From NCBI RefSeq assembly GCF_014066305.1, contig NW_023501044.1:372001-436000 (forward strand): a DNA stretch of 64,000 bases, given 5' to 3'. The position numbers and the translations under genes were made by a program. This stretch comes from Letharia columbiana. Its lineage: Eukaryota > Ascomycota > Lecanoromycetes > Lecanorales > Parmeliaceae. A model generated the notes under the pieces. That model ran no database searches. It was not told the origin of the DNA and saw nothing but the letters and a program-made list of their open reading frames with translations. Positions 52,725-62,700 of the stretch are shown here, one piece after another (positions within the stretch are counted from its first letter, which is position 1; the number at the start of each line of letters is the position of its first letter).

Positions 52725-53105
52725 AATAGAGAAAGACCATATTCTTATGGCAAGAAGTATCGAAATACCGAAAAGAAATGGAGACAACATGCTAATTAGT
52801 GGTGTGAATCCCACATTATCTCCTGCCGCAGTGAAATCTTTCGAATAATGAAATAGCTGTCAGAGTAAGATATCGGACGATTTCAATTCGTACAAATATG
52901 CATCGTCCGTTGTTTCTCCTATAGAGGCCGCAGTGATATACCATATTAATGCAGTGGGGATGACAGGCCAAGTTGCAGTGGTGTTCTCCGCTTACTGAGT
53001 GATGATTTGATGTGGAACCGTGGAGAGTATATAACGTGGGATCTTGGAGAGCTGAGCCGTGTTCTTGATGCTGAGGGCCTTCTTGCCGCTTGATTTCTCC
53101 GCAGT
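52725..53105 (-). pseudogene. Open-frame tail in X copy n
   Basis: Reads on the minus strand in one frame from a Lys-Asn-Thr-Ala-Gln-rich start through WPVIPTALIWYIT and DDAYLYELKSSDILL to a single internal TGA. It continues with FTAAGDNVGFTPLISMLSPFL and a hydrophobic segment (LFGISILLAIRIW) that could be a membrane helix. The same text, with changes, occurs in the 56.7-57.0-kb copy (DDAYLDELKPSDVLL, FTAAGELVRFTALI). Conservation at the protein level suggests a real former gene. The family is unknown to me. Confidence 0.65.
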
Positions 53106-53185
53106 GTTCTCCGTATTCGCCTGCTGTAGTGACTTCTCTTGCATTAGCTGAGTGGATTGATGTAAGATCGTAAAGAGTAGACCTA

Positions 53186-53262
53186 ATCGTAGTCCGACTA
53201 TTCGCTCCGCTTATAGTAGTCCTTAACTCAAAGACGCACTAGTCTTAAAGACGCGAAAATCT
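53186..53262 (+). repeat. Left terminal inverted repeat of the TA-flanked transposon
   Basis: Pairs with 54302-54379 in reverse complement. Shared words are GACTATTCGCTCCGCTTATA and AACTCAAAGACG, with C/T-type differences between the arms. Confidence 0.88.
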
Positions 53263-53875
53263 ATTATTCCTTTCTAATTCTATATAGATCTTATTCTATG
53301 ACTCGAATTCTAATAAATACGTCTTAATGTGTATATATTAGCTTCTATAGACTATAATTCAGCTTTCGGATGTAAGCCTTAATGGCCTTGTCGGCCTTTT
53401 CTTACTGAATTTCCTTAGCTTAAGTAGCTCGCTTTAGAGCCTTCTCCGCCTTTTCTATGGCTGTTTCTTCTATTACAGTTAGAGATTTGCGTATTTGATC
53501 TATTGATATCCATCCTCCCTTCTAGGTAACCGTCCTAGAAAGTGTCTTACGTGCCCGCTTGACTACGGCCTCTTTGTGGATGCCCTCAATGTCTCGCTCG
53601 GCAATTTGTCTCGAGTAGTCATTAGTAATAGATCCTTTCACAAACCGGGCTAATAGCTGCCGCATGTTCTTTGGAATAACAAAAGCCTGAGTAGCAAACC
53701 ATTGATCGTATTTAATGACGTCTTCGGCTTTGTGGGGGGTTCTAGCAAGTACGAGAGGTATGGACTCATCTAGAGTTGTAGCGCGGGGTGCCAGATTTCT
53801 GAATTTTTTATATACCACGCGTATACTCTCAATATCGTACGTATTCTTACGCTCGGCACTAAGAGGTTTTTGCTT
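53262..53875 (-). pseudogene. C-terminal remnant of a transposon-borne protein
   Basis: The minus-strand frame is open from 53875 to 53522 (about 118 codons, preceded by TGA). Past a TAG that would be CAG (Gln) it continues to about 53330 with further TAG/TAA at Gln positions. Readable segments are TTLDESIPLVLARTPHKAED, KNMRQLLARFVKGSI and, later, a Lys/Glu/Ala-rich helix (IEKAEKALKRAT) that looks like a coiled coil. A basic, coiled-coil C-terminus is common in Fot1/pogo transposases, and the position inside a TA-flanked element fits. No catalytic DDE motif is visible here, so the assignment is tentative. The GTG at 53818 need not be the true start. Confidence 0.55.
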
Positions 53876-54301
53876 TCATTTATAATATTTGAAATACTAT
53901 TTTATAAATCGTATAGCCTAATCTTTACCGAGTAGTTTAGAGAGATAATACGAATTTAAAGTAATTTTTAGAATATACTTAGTAGTATCTTAAATGTAAT
54001 TTAGTCGAAGTAAATACTCGATATTATTTAGACGATTAATATAGTTATATAGCGACTATTCTTAAATCGTAGTAAGACATATATAGATAAATATTTGAGT
54101 ACTTCTAAAAGCTTATCCTCGAAGTTATCTTTATATCTATTGCGGTTTAAGATTATAATACTCTATAGCCGCTATAGCGCTACGAAAATAACCGTTCTTA
54201 TACTTATTAATAGTCTTCTAAACGAGTTTCTCTTACTTAGAATAAGATATAGATATAATATAGTAAAATAATAGTAGATTACAATATAGGGTGTTAAATC
54301 G

Positions 54302-54379
54302 CGAAAAAACGCGTCTTTGAGACTAGTACGTCTTTGAGTTACGAACTACTATAAGCGGAGCGAATAGTCGAACTACGAT
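54302..54379 (-). repeat. Right terminal inverted repeat of the TA-flanked transposon
   Basis: Reverse complement of 53186-53262. It ends CGAACTACGAT before the TA duplication. Confidence 0.88.
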
Positions 54380-55296
54380 TATTATGTTACTGCTCCTAAT
54401 AACTATCTTTATAATATTCTTCGCAGTATTCTCCGTATTCGCCTATTATAGATTCTTCTCTTATTTAACTAAGTATAAGAATATCGAGAATAAATATATT
54501 TATATTAATAGAATTAATAGAATTAATAGAATTAGTAGAATAATAAAAGAAGAATAATTATATAAATAGATGAAAGGATTATTATTTAATCTCGAACGCG
54601 TTTAATATAATTATAATATTTAAATATTAATTTAACTTATCTATCGCTAACTTAAGAGAAGTATATAAAGAAGAACGTACTCGTTTAAGCTCTTTTTAAG
54701 AGTCTTTTAATACGTTTATAAGTAGTAGTAGATAGCGATTACTAGTAATAGCGGATTCGTTAAAAATAATTAATTTAAGAGTATTAATAAAGGCTTTAAG
54801 AGATAAGTAAAAGAGATATATATATCTAAAATATTAAGTAATCTTTAGATAAGAGATATCGAAGACGATTATATTTATATTAATAAAATTAATAGAATTA
54901 ATAAAGTAATAGAAAAATAATAGTTATATAAATAGATAAAAGAATTATTATTTAATTTTTAAACGCGTCTAATATAATTATTATAACTATTATATTTAAA
55001 TATTTATTTAATCTATTAATAGTAAATTAAACTTTATAATTTTTATAACGTTAAAAAGTATAAAGCGAGCTTTATAATTTAAGAAATTATAAAGTAACTA
55101 TATATATCGCAAGCTAAGTACTTTAAAGTATAAAACTTATATATATAAATTTTTAATAAGAGAGCTTAAGAGAGTTATTAGATTAACTTAGTCGATCTAA
55201 TTAAAAAGCGTAGCGAATCTAAATTTATAATTAACTATATATATAAATTTAAGATTTTTAAGCTTAACTCTATCTTATCTTATTATATATACTAAT

Positions 55297-55976
55297 ATTA
55301 TAATTTATTATATTAAGAGATATATCGCTATTAATTATATACTTCTTTTATAAAAATAATATTATTAATTTAATTTAATTATAGAATATTTAATAAAAAA
55401 TTCTTTAAATATAAATAATATTATAATATAAAAATTATAATAATAGAAAGAATTTTTTAAAAAAAGAGAGTAGATTAGAAAAGAATAATATTAAATATTT
55501 ATTATTAAATTAACTAATATTATATAATTAAAATCTTATTAAAATAAAATATTATTTAAAAATAAATTAAGTTTAAATATTAATTAGAAAGCTAATTAAA
55601 AAAAAAATTAATTTCTTTTTTATTAATATATATCGTAAAGCTATATATAAACGTTTTTTTCTATATTTTAAATATACTTTAAATATTTATAGCTATATAT
55701 ATATATCTTTAAAATAATCTTCTTTTATATTTTATATATTTTAATATTCTTTATATACGCGATATATTTATTAAAAATAATTTAATTAATTTAATTAATT
55801 TCTATCTAATTTTATATTTATTAATTATAAAAAAAGCTTTTTATTTAAATATTATAACTTTATAACTTTATTATCTTTAGATATTAAGCTATTTATAGCT
55901 TATAATTAATTAATTTAATTTATTTTCTTCTTCTACTATAAAGATAAAAGAAGATATTATTTCTTTTTTATCTTTA
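55297..55976 (+). mobile_element. R repeat copy D, third segment
   Basis: Matches R copy A from about 15035 to 15750 (the ATTATATTAAGAGATATA block onward), continuing after X copy n. Confidence 0.8.
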
Positions 55977-56433
55977 TTAATATATATAAAAGAAAAAGAT
56001 AGAGTAAAAATTAAAAATCTTAGATTTATATATATAATTAATTATTAATTCGAGTTCGCTACGCTCTTTAATTAGACTAACTAAGTTATTATAAGTAAAT
56101 AAATTAATATTCGTAACTATTAAAATCTCGCTCTCTTATATCTTTCTTATTAAAAAAATAGATATATATTATTAATATATAGAATTACTTTTTTATTTTC
56201 TATTAAAATTTTGAGATTTTTTTTTAATTTTAAAGCGCTATTTGTACTTTTCGAACTTTTAAGAATTTCGAAATTTAGTCTTATAATTATTAAAGCGTAA
56301 GGAATTTAAATAGCGCTTATTAAAGTTCGCTTATTAAAGATCGCTTATTAAAGTAATAAAGATCGCTTATCTACTTACTCGATAGTTCTAATTAAAAAAA
56401 AAATTATAAATTTAATTTATAGACCTTTACTCG
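55977..56433 (+). mobile_element. X family, short form (copy o)
   Basis: From TAATATATATAAAAGAAAAAG to AGACCTTTACTCGT, inserted into R copy D, which resumes with CTATAATAAATTTATTATTA. The 16-bp direct repeats are visible near 56310-56380. No coding domain was seen. Confidence 0.8.
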
Positions 56434-56571
56434 TCTATAATAAATTTATTATTAATTTTATAAAATTAAAAATATTAATTTAAAATTAAAATCTTCTAAT
56501 TAAAAGTAAAGAATATAATATTTTAATAATTTAATATTTAAATAAAAGATAGTATAATATTATTTAAATAG
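56434..56571 (+). mobile_element. R repeat copy D, last segment
   Basis: Matches R copy A from about 15741 to 15890 and stops near ATTATTTAAATAG, where the BIR unit begins. What follows on the far side is a different element, so R copy D is not seen to continue. Confidence 0.75.
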
Positions 56572-56708
56572 ATATTTAGAAATTATTATGATTTAAATTA
56601 TATATATAGTATGGTATAAAGATGTTAATTATTCTATGTGCCTGCAGGGCAGATATGTGCGGTGCCAAGCCTACGCTAGTGGCCCTATGAGTGTCCCTGA
56701 GGCATCTC
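56572..56708. other. Start of the RIP-spared island, 3' flank of the BIR gene
   Basis: Sequence changes within about 50 bp from fully AT-rich to mixed composition (GTGCCTGCAGGGCAG near 56638). Part of it, 56623-56690, recurs in RIP-worn form at 50948-51015. It lacks X-family counterparts, which begin at 56709 (ACAATTGCCCACAAAAAAAA). Confidence 0.6.
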
Positions 56709-57678
56709 ATGACAATTGCCCACAAAAAAAAGAGAAATGCCATGTCCTCATGGCAAGAAGTATGCATGCATGAATGAGTGAATTTTCGAAATGCTGGAAA
56801 GGAGTGGAGACACCAGGCCAATTAGTGCTGTGAATCTCACGAGTTCTCCTGCCGCAGTGAAGCCCTTCGAATAGTACCGGAGCAAGACATCAGACGGTTT
56901 CAATTCGTCCAAATATGCATCGTCCGATGTGACCCTTGCCTGCAGAGGTCCAATTGCCATAGCCATAGTGATTTGGCTGTGACCGTCGTAGTAGATCCTT
57001 CTCTTGAATGCTCAACTCAGTGATTGTGTGCCACAATAGTGCAGCGGAGATGATAGGCCAAATTGCAGTGATGTTCTCCTGCTGAGTGGTGGTTTGACGT
57101 GGGATCGTGGAGAGCATATAACGTGGGATCTTGGAGAGCAGGCCTGTGTTCTTGGTGCTGAAGGCCTTGCTGCCGCTTGATTTCTCCGCCGTGTTCTCCG
57201 CAGTATTCTCCGCATTTGCCTGTTGTAGTTCCTCCTCTTATAGAGTATCAGACTGAGTGGCTTGCTAAGTAGCTGACTGAGTGACCGGCTGTAGAGACCT
57301 TCTCGTATATTGCTGGCGAGTCTTCTGATTCCGGTGCTTCTTCTTCTGCTGTGTTACACGTACGAATAAACACTCCGATGATCGAGTAGCGTGGAAATCG
57401 AATAGATTATCACTATCCCAGTCACAAGGATCAAGACCGCATAGTGAGCACACCGTTAGATCCGAGGATGAAAAAGTAGGGTCGAATTCTCGATGAAAGC
57501 CAGCACGGGCTATGGTAGAGGCACTTGAATATACGTATGGCCATAACGTGAATGATGCGAGTCTCTCAGCGTATGAATTCATGATATCGATATCGATAGG
57601 CCTAGCGAAAGGATCGATGTGGACGTTGTCAAATGGTACTCGATGACTGCGAGTGGAGGTGAGGGCCGGCTTGGAGCG
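56709..57678 (-). pseudogene. BIR-domain protein gene, broken; tail shared with X family
   Basis: The minus-strand frame is open from 57678 to 57268 (137 codons; ATG at 57582). From that Met, residues 7-74 form a BIR (IAP repeat) zinc domain: R7-L-A-S-F11, W14-P15, A-R-A-G-F29, C45-x2-C48, W55, H64, C71. The ligand spacing C-x2-C-x15-H-x6-C is one residue shorter than the usual x16. A Gln/Lys/Arg-rich linker follows. Past TAG and TAA, both former Gln codons, the same frame continues through EEELQQANAENTAENTAEK and LLSKIPRY to a TGA near 56890. A neighbouring frame (56966-56748) then carries DDAYLDELKPSDVLLRYYSK, matching X copies, so an intron or frameshift lies between. BIR proteins bind caspases or act in chromosome segregation; the role here is unknown. 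The 5' part is cut by the inverted-repeat element at 57692. Confidence 0.75.
57265..57582 (-). pseudogene. BIR domain and linker, open segment
   Basis: 105 codons from ATG to TAG. The zinc ligands are C45, C48, H64 and C71, counted from this Met, and the flanking RLASF and ARAGF helix motifs are intact, so the domain could still fold. Codons upstream of the ATG (VPFDNVHIDPF) remain open to 57678, so the true start is probably further 5' and lost. The stop at 57265-57267 is TAG in a run of Gln/Thr codons and is best explained as RIP of CAG. It is the only segment in the window I would call a recognisable domain from an ordinary protein family. Confidence 0.75.
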
Positions 57679-57691
57679 TCACACTATTAGG

Positions 57692-57741
57692 TCACCAGGT
57701 ATCGACAGATTTCTCCACCCCGAGGTTTACCCGGCTACTGC
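57692..57741 (+). repeat. Left terminal inverted repeat, unmutated
   Basis: Keeps CTCCACCCCGAGGTTTACCC. It pairs in reverse with 59100-59148 and directly with 59292-59341. Confidence 0.8.
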
Positions 57742-57779
57742 ACGCATTTAAAGAAATCTAAGAATCTACTACATATATT

Positions 57780-58060
57780 CCTTCTGAATATCACCATAAA
57801 TCAGATTTAATACGTCTACCACCTGTTTCTACTAGTTAATAATATCGTCAAGATATTTTAACGATACGAGCTCGAACTTCGTATATAGAAATCCTCTTAA
57901 ATTTCTTATAAATAACTTATAGTAACTTCGCCTTATTTCGACGTTATTAATAATAAACTCTAGCTTTATATATATTTTAAATATCTTCTTTCGAATTTAG
58001 ATTATATAATTAGATTAAATATATAAGTATTTTAATTTAATTAACTCTACGAAGTTAATT
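57780..58060 (-). pseudogene. Coding remnant inside the inverted-repeat element
   Basis: A minus-strand frame of about 90 codons with few stops ends near the left terminal repeat. It contains RSYYKLFIRNLRGFLYTKFE and YLDDIIN, followed by two stops at likely Gln codons, then KQVVDVLNLIYGDIQKEY. It is not recognised; it is presumably the C-terminal part of a transposon protein. Confidence 0.5.
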
Positions 58061-58924
58061 AACTTAATCTATAAATCTAGATTTCTTCTTATAAAATCTA
58101 TTACTATCTTTTATTAAAATATTTTAATTATAGAATACTTATAAGTAATAAATTCGCTTAATATAGTTTAGAAGTAGCTTATCGATATAGTAATTTTAAA
58201 TTATTAAATTACTAGATTCTTTAATTTCGAGTTTATATAATAAAAATACTTTCTATTCTTTAATTTATTTTTTATATTTTAAAGAGATTTTATATTTAGA
58301 ATATCTTATAAATTTATATAACTTCGAAATCTTTATAGTAAAGAGATTATTCTTATTATAATAGATAGTAATCTCTTTATAATATTAAAAGATATTCTCT
58401 AAAACGTAAATTAAGTATAATTCGAGATTTAGAAATTTTTAAAGATTCTCGATATTATAATAAGTATTTTTCTTTTATAATATACGATCTTAAGATAGTA
58501 TATTTCGAGAATAGTATACCTTATCTATAAAAACGATATATTATTAAAAATCTTTCACTATTTATTCGAGATACTTCGTATTATATTTTTAATATTTTTT
58601 TAGATTTTATTTAAAAATAGATTTAATTTAGACTATTTTATATAGCTACGCGTTATTAATTCGAGCTTATAAAAATCGTTAAAGAATTTATTCGCTTATA
58701 TTAATATTAAAATATTTTAATTAAATAAAAAATAATTCTCGATATACTAGATTCTTAATTAGATTAATTATTTTTCGAAGAATTTCTATAGAGATTTTAA
58801 GAGTATATCTAAGGCGATTTTTATCGATATATCTTATATTAGAAGATCTCTTAATTCTATATTTTTATAGCTAATACTTACTTATATTATAAAAAGATTT
58901 TTTCTTATTATATATATTTTAAAT

Positions 58925-59148
58925 TAATTAATTAAGAGCTTATAAGTTAATAGTTTTAAAGAATTTAGCTTTATAGCGAGTAATAGCCTTATAATTAATT
59001 AGAGAAAAGTTATATATAAAAGTATAAGATAGATTTATAATATAATTATATAGATTTTTAAAAATATAAATATTATTTTTAATAGAGAAAGAAAGCTAAT
59101 AATAATTAGATAAACCTCGAGATAGAGAAATCTATCGATATTTAATAC
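58925..59148 (-). repeat. Inverted pair, left member
   Basis: About 225 bp that is the reverse complement of 59292-59520, for example ATTACTCGCTATAAAG in both. It contains the right terminal repeat of the element at 57692. The arms are separated by about 145 bp, so the pair could form a large cruciform. Confidence 0.8.
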
Positions 59149-59291
59149 TTTAAGTATATTCGAATATAATAATTTAGACGACGATTCTTAATAGATATCG
59201 TCTAATAAGTATTAAAGATAATCTAGATATGAAAAGAAATTTCGAAAAAGTTTATTAATAATATATGAGTCTATAATATATTTAGTTAATA
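59149..59291. other. Spacer between inverted arms
   Basis: AT-rich, with one local hairpin (AGACGACGAT and ATATCGTCT around 59173-59202). No gene. Confidence 0.5.
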
Positions 59292-59522
59292 TTATTAGAT
59301 ATTAATAGATTTCTTTATCTCGAGATTTACTTAACTACTACTAGCTTTCTTTTCTTATTAAAAATAATATTTATACTTTTAAATATCTATATAATTATAT
59401 TATAGATTTATCTTATACTTCTACGCGTAATTATTCTCTAATTAATTATAAGACTATTACTCGCTATAAAGTTAAATTCTTTAAAGCTATTAATTTATAA
59501 GCTTTTAATTAATTAATTTAAA
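59292..59522 (+). repeat. Inverted pair, right member (terminal part of a second element)
   Basis: Begins with a RIP-worn copy of the terminal repeat at 57692 (TTATTAGATATTAATAG) and extends about 230 bp inward, matching the interior side of 58925-59148. It is cut at 59525 by the terminal arm of R copy C, so only one end of this second copy remains. Confidence 0.75.
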
Positions 59523-59525
59523 ATT

Positions 59526-59745
59526 ACTAGTCGAAAAGGTATAATATATTTTATAAAATATTTTATATTAAGTAATATTATATCGTATTCGAGTATAATA
59601 TAAATAGAATTAAATATTATATCATTTTTCTAATATAGATTTAAGATTTTAGCGATATATTCTACGATATAGTATATCTATAGAATTATATTATAAAATA
59701 ATATATATATAAAATATATTCTTACTAAGATTTCTATATTTATAG
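59526..59745 (+). repeat. Mutator-like terminal arm of R copy C
   Basis: Matches the left arm of MITE 1 (10512-10730) and, inverted, 19690-19905. The outer end is ACTAGTCGAAAAGG. Confidence 0.82.
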
Positions 59746-62700
59746 AATAATTCGACTAAGATATATAGAATATATTTATTCTTCTTTATTAAGAGAGAGA
59801 GAATATAAAGAGTAATTTAATATAGTTATTTATCTTTTTATTAATATTAATAATTAGAATAATAATTAAAACTATAAGTATCTCTATTCTTTTTCTTAAA
59901 ATTATAATATAAAAGAATATTTTAAATTTTAAATCTTTAAATATTATAAGAATAAAATTTTATAATTATCTCTATTTATATATTTATCTTAACGCGTTAA
60001 ATAAGCTTAATAAATTTTATATTTATTCTTCTCTTAAATTCTAATCTTACTCTTCTATTCTACTCTATTTTAATTCTTTTAAATACTCTAAATCTATCTC
60101 TATCTAATTAAATTTATTAATTATTTATAAATAAATTCGCTTTTTAAATTATTTTAAATCTTTTTTTTTAAGATTAAATCTATTATTACTAACTCTCTCT
60201 AATTATAAACTTATTAATTATTTCTCTATATATTATAGAGTATTAATAATATATCTTAATAAATTTATAAATATTAAACTTATTAAAATACTTTTTATAA
60301 GCTTATTATTTTTATTAATATAATTATTATAAATAATAAACGTTAATTAAATTTTTATATAAAGTATTATTAGCTCTTTTAATCTAATTTAATATATTAA
60401 AATCTTCTTTAAAATTAAATCTAATCTATTTAAATTTATTTTCTTAATATTTTATATAAAAAATTATTATTAAAATATAAAATATCGCTAATAAATAATA
60501 TTTTTAAATATTATAATATCTTTTAGTTATTAAGAAGTATCGCTTATATATAATAGTTCTCATAAGAAAATAAAGAATATTATAAGCTATTCGAGTAATT
60601 ATAATATATTTAAACTTTAATTTTTTTTATTATTTTAAAATTAAAAGATTCGCTAAATTATTAAAAAAAGTTTTATAAAGATTAAAAGTAAGATTATAAT
60701 TAAAATAATAATTAAAAGACTTATTATTTCTTCTATATTACTAAAGCTAATTATATTTATTCTTATTATTTAAATTTCTTAATCTTAGATTTTATTATTT
60801 AATTAAATATATTTTTATTTAATTAATTTATTCGTTTAACTCTTTATAATTAATTACTTATATTAATATTTTAATAATTTTAAAATATCTTTTTAAACGT
60901 TTTTTAATAGATCTTTATTTATAGCTTTTTTTTAATATTAATCTTTTAATTTAATTTTTTTAATTTTATATTATTATAATTTAAATATAAAAGTATAATT
61001 TATTTATATAGATAGTTTAAATCTAATTAAGTTTAATTATAATAAATAATTAATTTTTTATAAATTATTTTAAAAGCTTTAAAAAGTTCTTTTTTCTAAA
61101 AAACTCTCTTTCTTTTTAATTTTTCTAAATTTTTATTTATATAATTAAATAAATAATTATAAATATTAAAGATATAATAAATTATAATCTTCTTTTCTTT
61201 ATTTATTAATTTTATAAATTTATAAAAAGATCTAATAAACTAAATTAAATATTAAATTTATTAGAAATTAATTAAAAATTATTTAAACGTCTTAAATTAT
61301 AATTTTTATTTATAATTATTTTTTATTATTTAATTTTAAATAAGATAATTAATCTATTTTTTAAAAAGTATATAATATTAATATAAAGAAGTAAAGCGCG
61401 AATTAATATCTAATAAATTAAATTTTAATAAATCTTAATATTCTAAAAGAGCTTAAAAGAATATTTCTAATAATATTACTTTTTTTAGAAGATTAATATT
61501 TATCTAATATTAAAATATTTTTATTTTAAAATTATTTAATTTATAATATAAAAAAATCTCTTTATATTAGTCGCTAATATTAATATATATAATAATTTTT
61601 TAAATTTTAATATAATTAATAATATAATAATTAGAATAATAATAAGAAATATTATATTTTTATTAGAGTTATTAATAAATTAATTATATTTATTTAAATT
61701 TAATTTTTATCTTCTTTATTATTTCTAGCTTCTCTAAAAAATTTTATTTATTAAAATAATTTTAATATTATTTAGAAGTTTTTTTTAAAATTAATTAAAT
61801 AATATATATTATATAAAAAATATATTATAAATAATTTAAAAACTTAAATTCTCTAATATTAAGTAAATTATTTATTATAAAAATAAAAAGATAAATAATT
61901 AAATTATTAAAGAGTATATTATTATTATTAACGTTATTAATTATAAATTTAAATATATAAATTTAAATCTTATATTTTATAAAAATTAAATTAATAATAC
62001 TTATAAGTTTTTAATTAATATATTTATCTTTAATATATTTAAAATTTATAAGAATCTTATATTATTATTAATTAATATTAATAAAAAAAATTAGAATTAT
62101 TATAAATAATTAATAATTATAAAATAATTAATAATTTAAAATTAAAGAGACTTTAATATTATTAATTAATAAATTTTTTAATAATTTTATTTTTAGCTTT
62201 ATAGCTTTTTTTATTAATTAATTTTTTATAATAAATATTAATTTTAATTATATATTAAAATTAAGATAATATAAAAATTATAATATTTTAAAATTATTAA
62301 TAATTATAAATAAAATATTAATATTTATAATTTAATAATAAAATTATTTTAAAAAAGTCTTCGCGTATAAGCTTTTGATTTTCTAATATTATAAGAGAAT
62401 TTTAATATTATCTTTTCTAGAGTAAATAGTAAATTAGATATTTTATTTATTATTTTATTTATTAATAATCTATATTATTTAATTTAAAAATATATTTAAT
62501 TTTTATAATTATTAATTAAATTTATTTATTATAAATTATTTAAATTAGATTTCTTAATATATTTTTTAAATTTAATATATATTATTATATTATTTATTTT
62601 ATAATCTATAAATAGATAAATTAGAATCTTATTATAATAATAATAAATAATATATAACTTCTTAAAATCGATAAGTGTATATTTATTAAATTATATTTAT

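Larger units (their letters stand above)
53186..54379. mobile_element. TA-flanked DNA transposon (Tc1/mariner-type, Fot1/pogo-like?)
   Basis: 1194 bp with imperfect terminal inverted repeats of about 70 bp, starting ATCGTAGTCCGACTATTC on the left and its inverse on the right (54302-54379). TA duplications lie at 53184-53185 and 54380-54381. X copy f near 37518 has the unfilled site with a single TA. TA duplication and long inverted repeats fit the Tc1/mariner superfamily, in which fungal Fot1/pogo elements are common. At 1.2 kb it is shorter than a full Fot1, so it is probably internally deleted. The left half (53280-53880) is less mutated than the right (53880-54300). Confidence 0.85.
52513..55296 (-). 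mobile_element. X family, long form (copy n), with a DNA transposon inside
   Basis: Reverse copy from AGTAAAGGCCTATAAATT to TTATTATATATACTAAT, about 1.6 kb without the insert at 53186-54379. Positions 52740-53170 are among the least mutated X sequence in the window. The minus-strand open frame there is nearly continuous: LSKIPRYILSTVPHQ, later DDAYLYELKSSDILL, then a TGA, then YSKDFTAAGDNVGFTPLIS and a hydrophobic stretch ending in FYR and a stop. R copy D resumes at 55297. Confidence 0.8.
57692..59148. mobile_element. DNA transposon with ~50-bp terminal inverted repeats
   Basis: The left end (57692-57741, TCACCAGGTATCGACAG...) is unmutated. The right end (about 59100-59148) is its reverse complement with C/T and G/A changes. 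The interior of about 1.35 kb is heavily RIP-mutated. On the minus strand near 57780-58050 a frame reads protein-like, for example RGFLYTKFELVSLKYLDDII, with few stops, so a protein was probably encoded. I cannot name the superfamily and no target duplication can be fixed. Confidence 0.7.

Noticed and set aside
56576..56821. 81-codon minus-strand open frame
   Set aside because: It overlaps the conserved X/BIR tail frame in a different frame, has no counterpart in other X copies and looks like a shadow.
57012..57215. 67-codon minus-strand Arg/Pro-rich open frame
   Set aside because: It is the alternative frame of the EEELQQANAENTAEN segment that is in phase with the BIR domain; the Arg/Pro bias is an artefact of the shifted repeats.
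57265..57582. BIR frame as an intact functional gene
   Set aside because: The upstream part is cut near 57678-57692 and the downstream frame carries two stops plus a frame change, so I treat it as broken, although the domain itself looks foldable.
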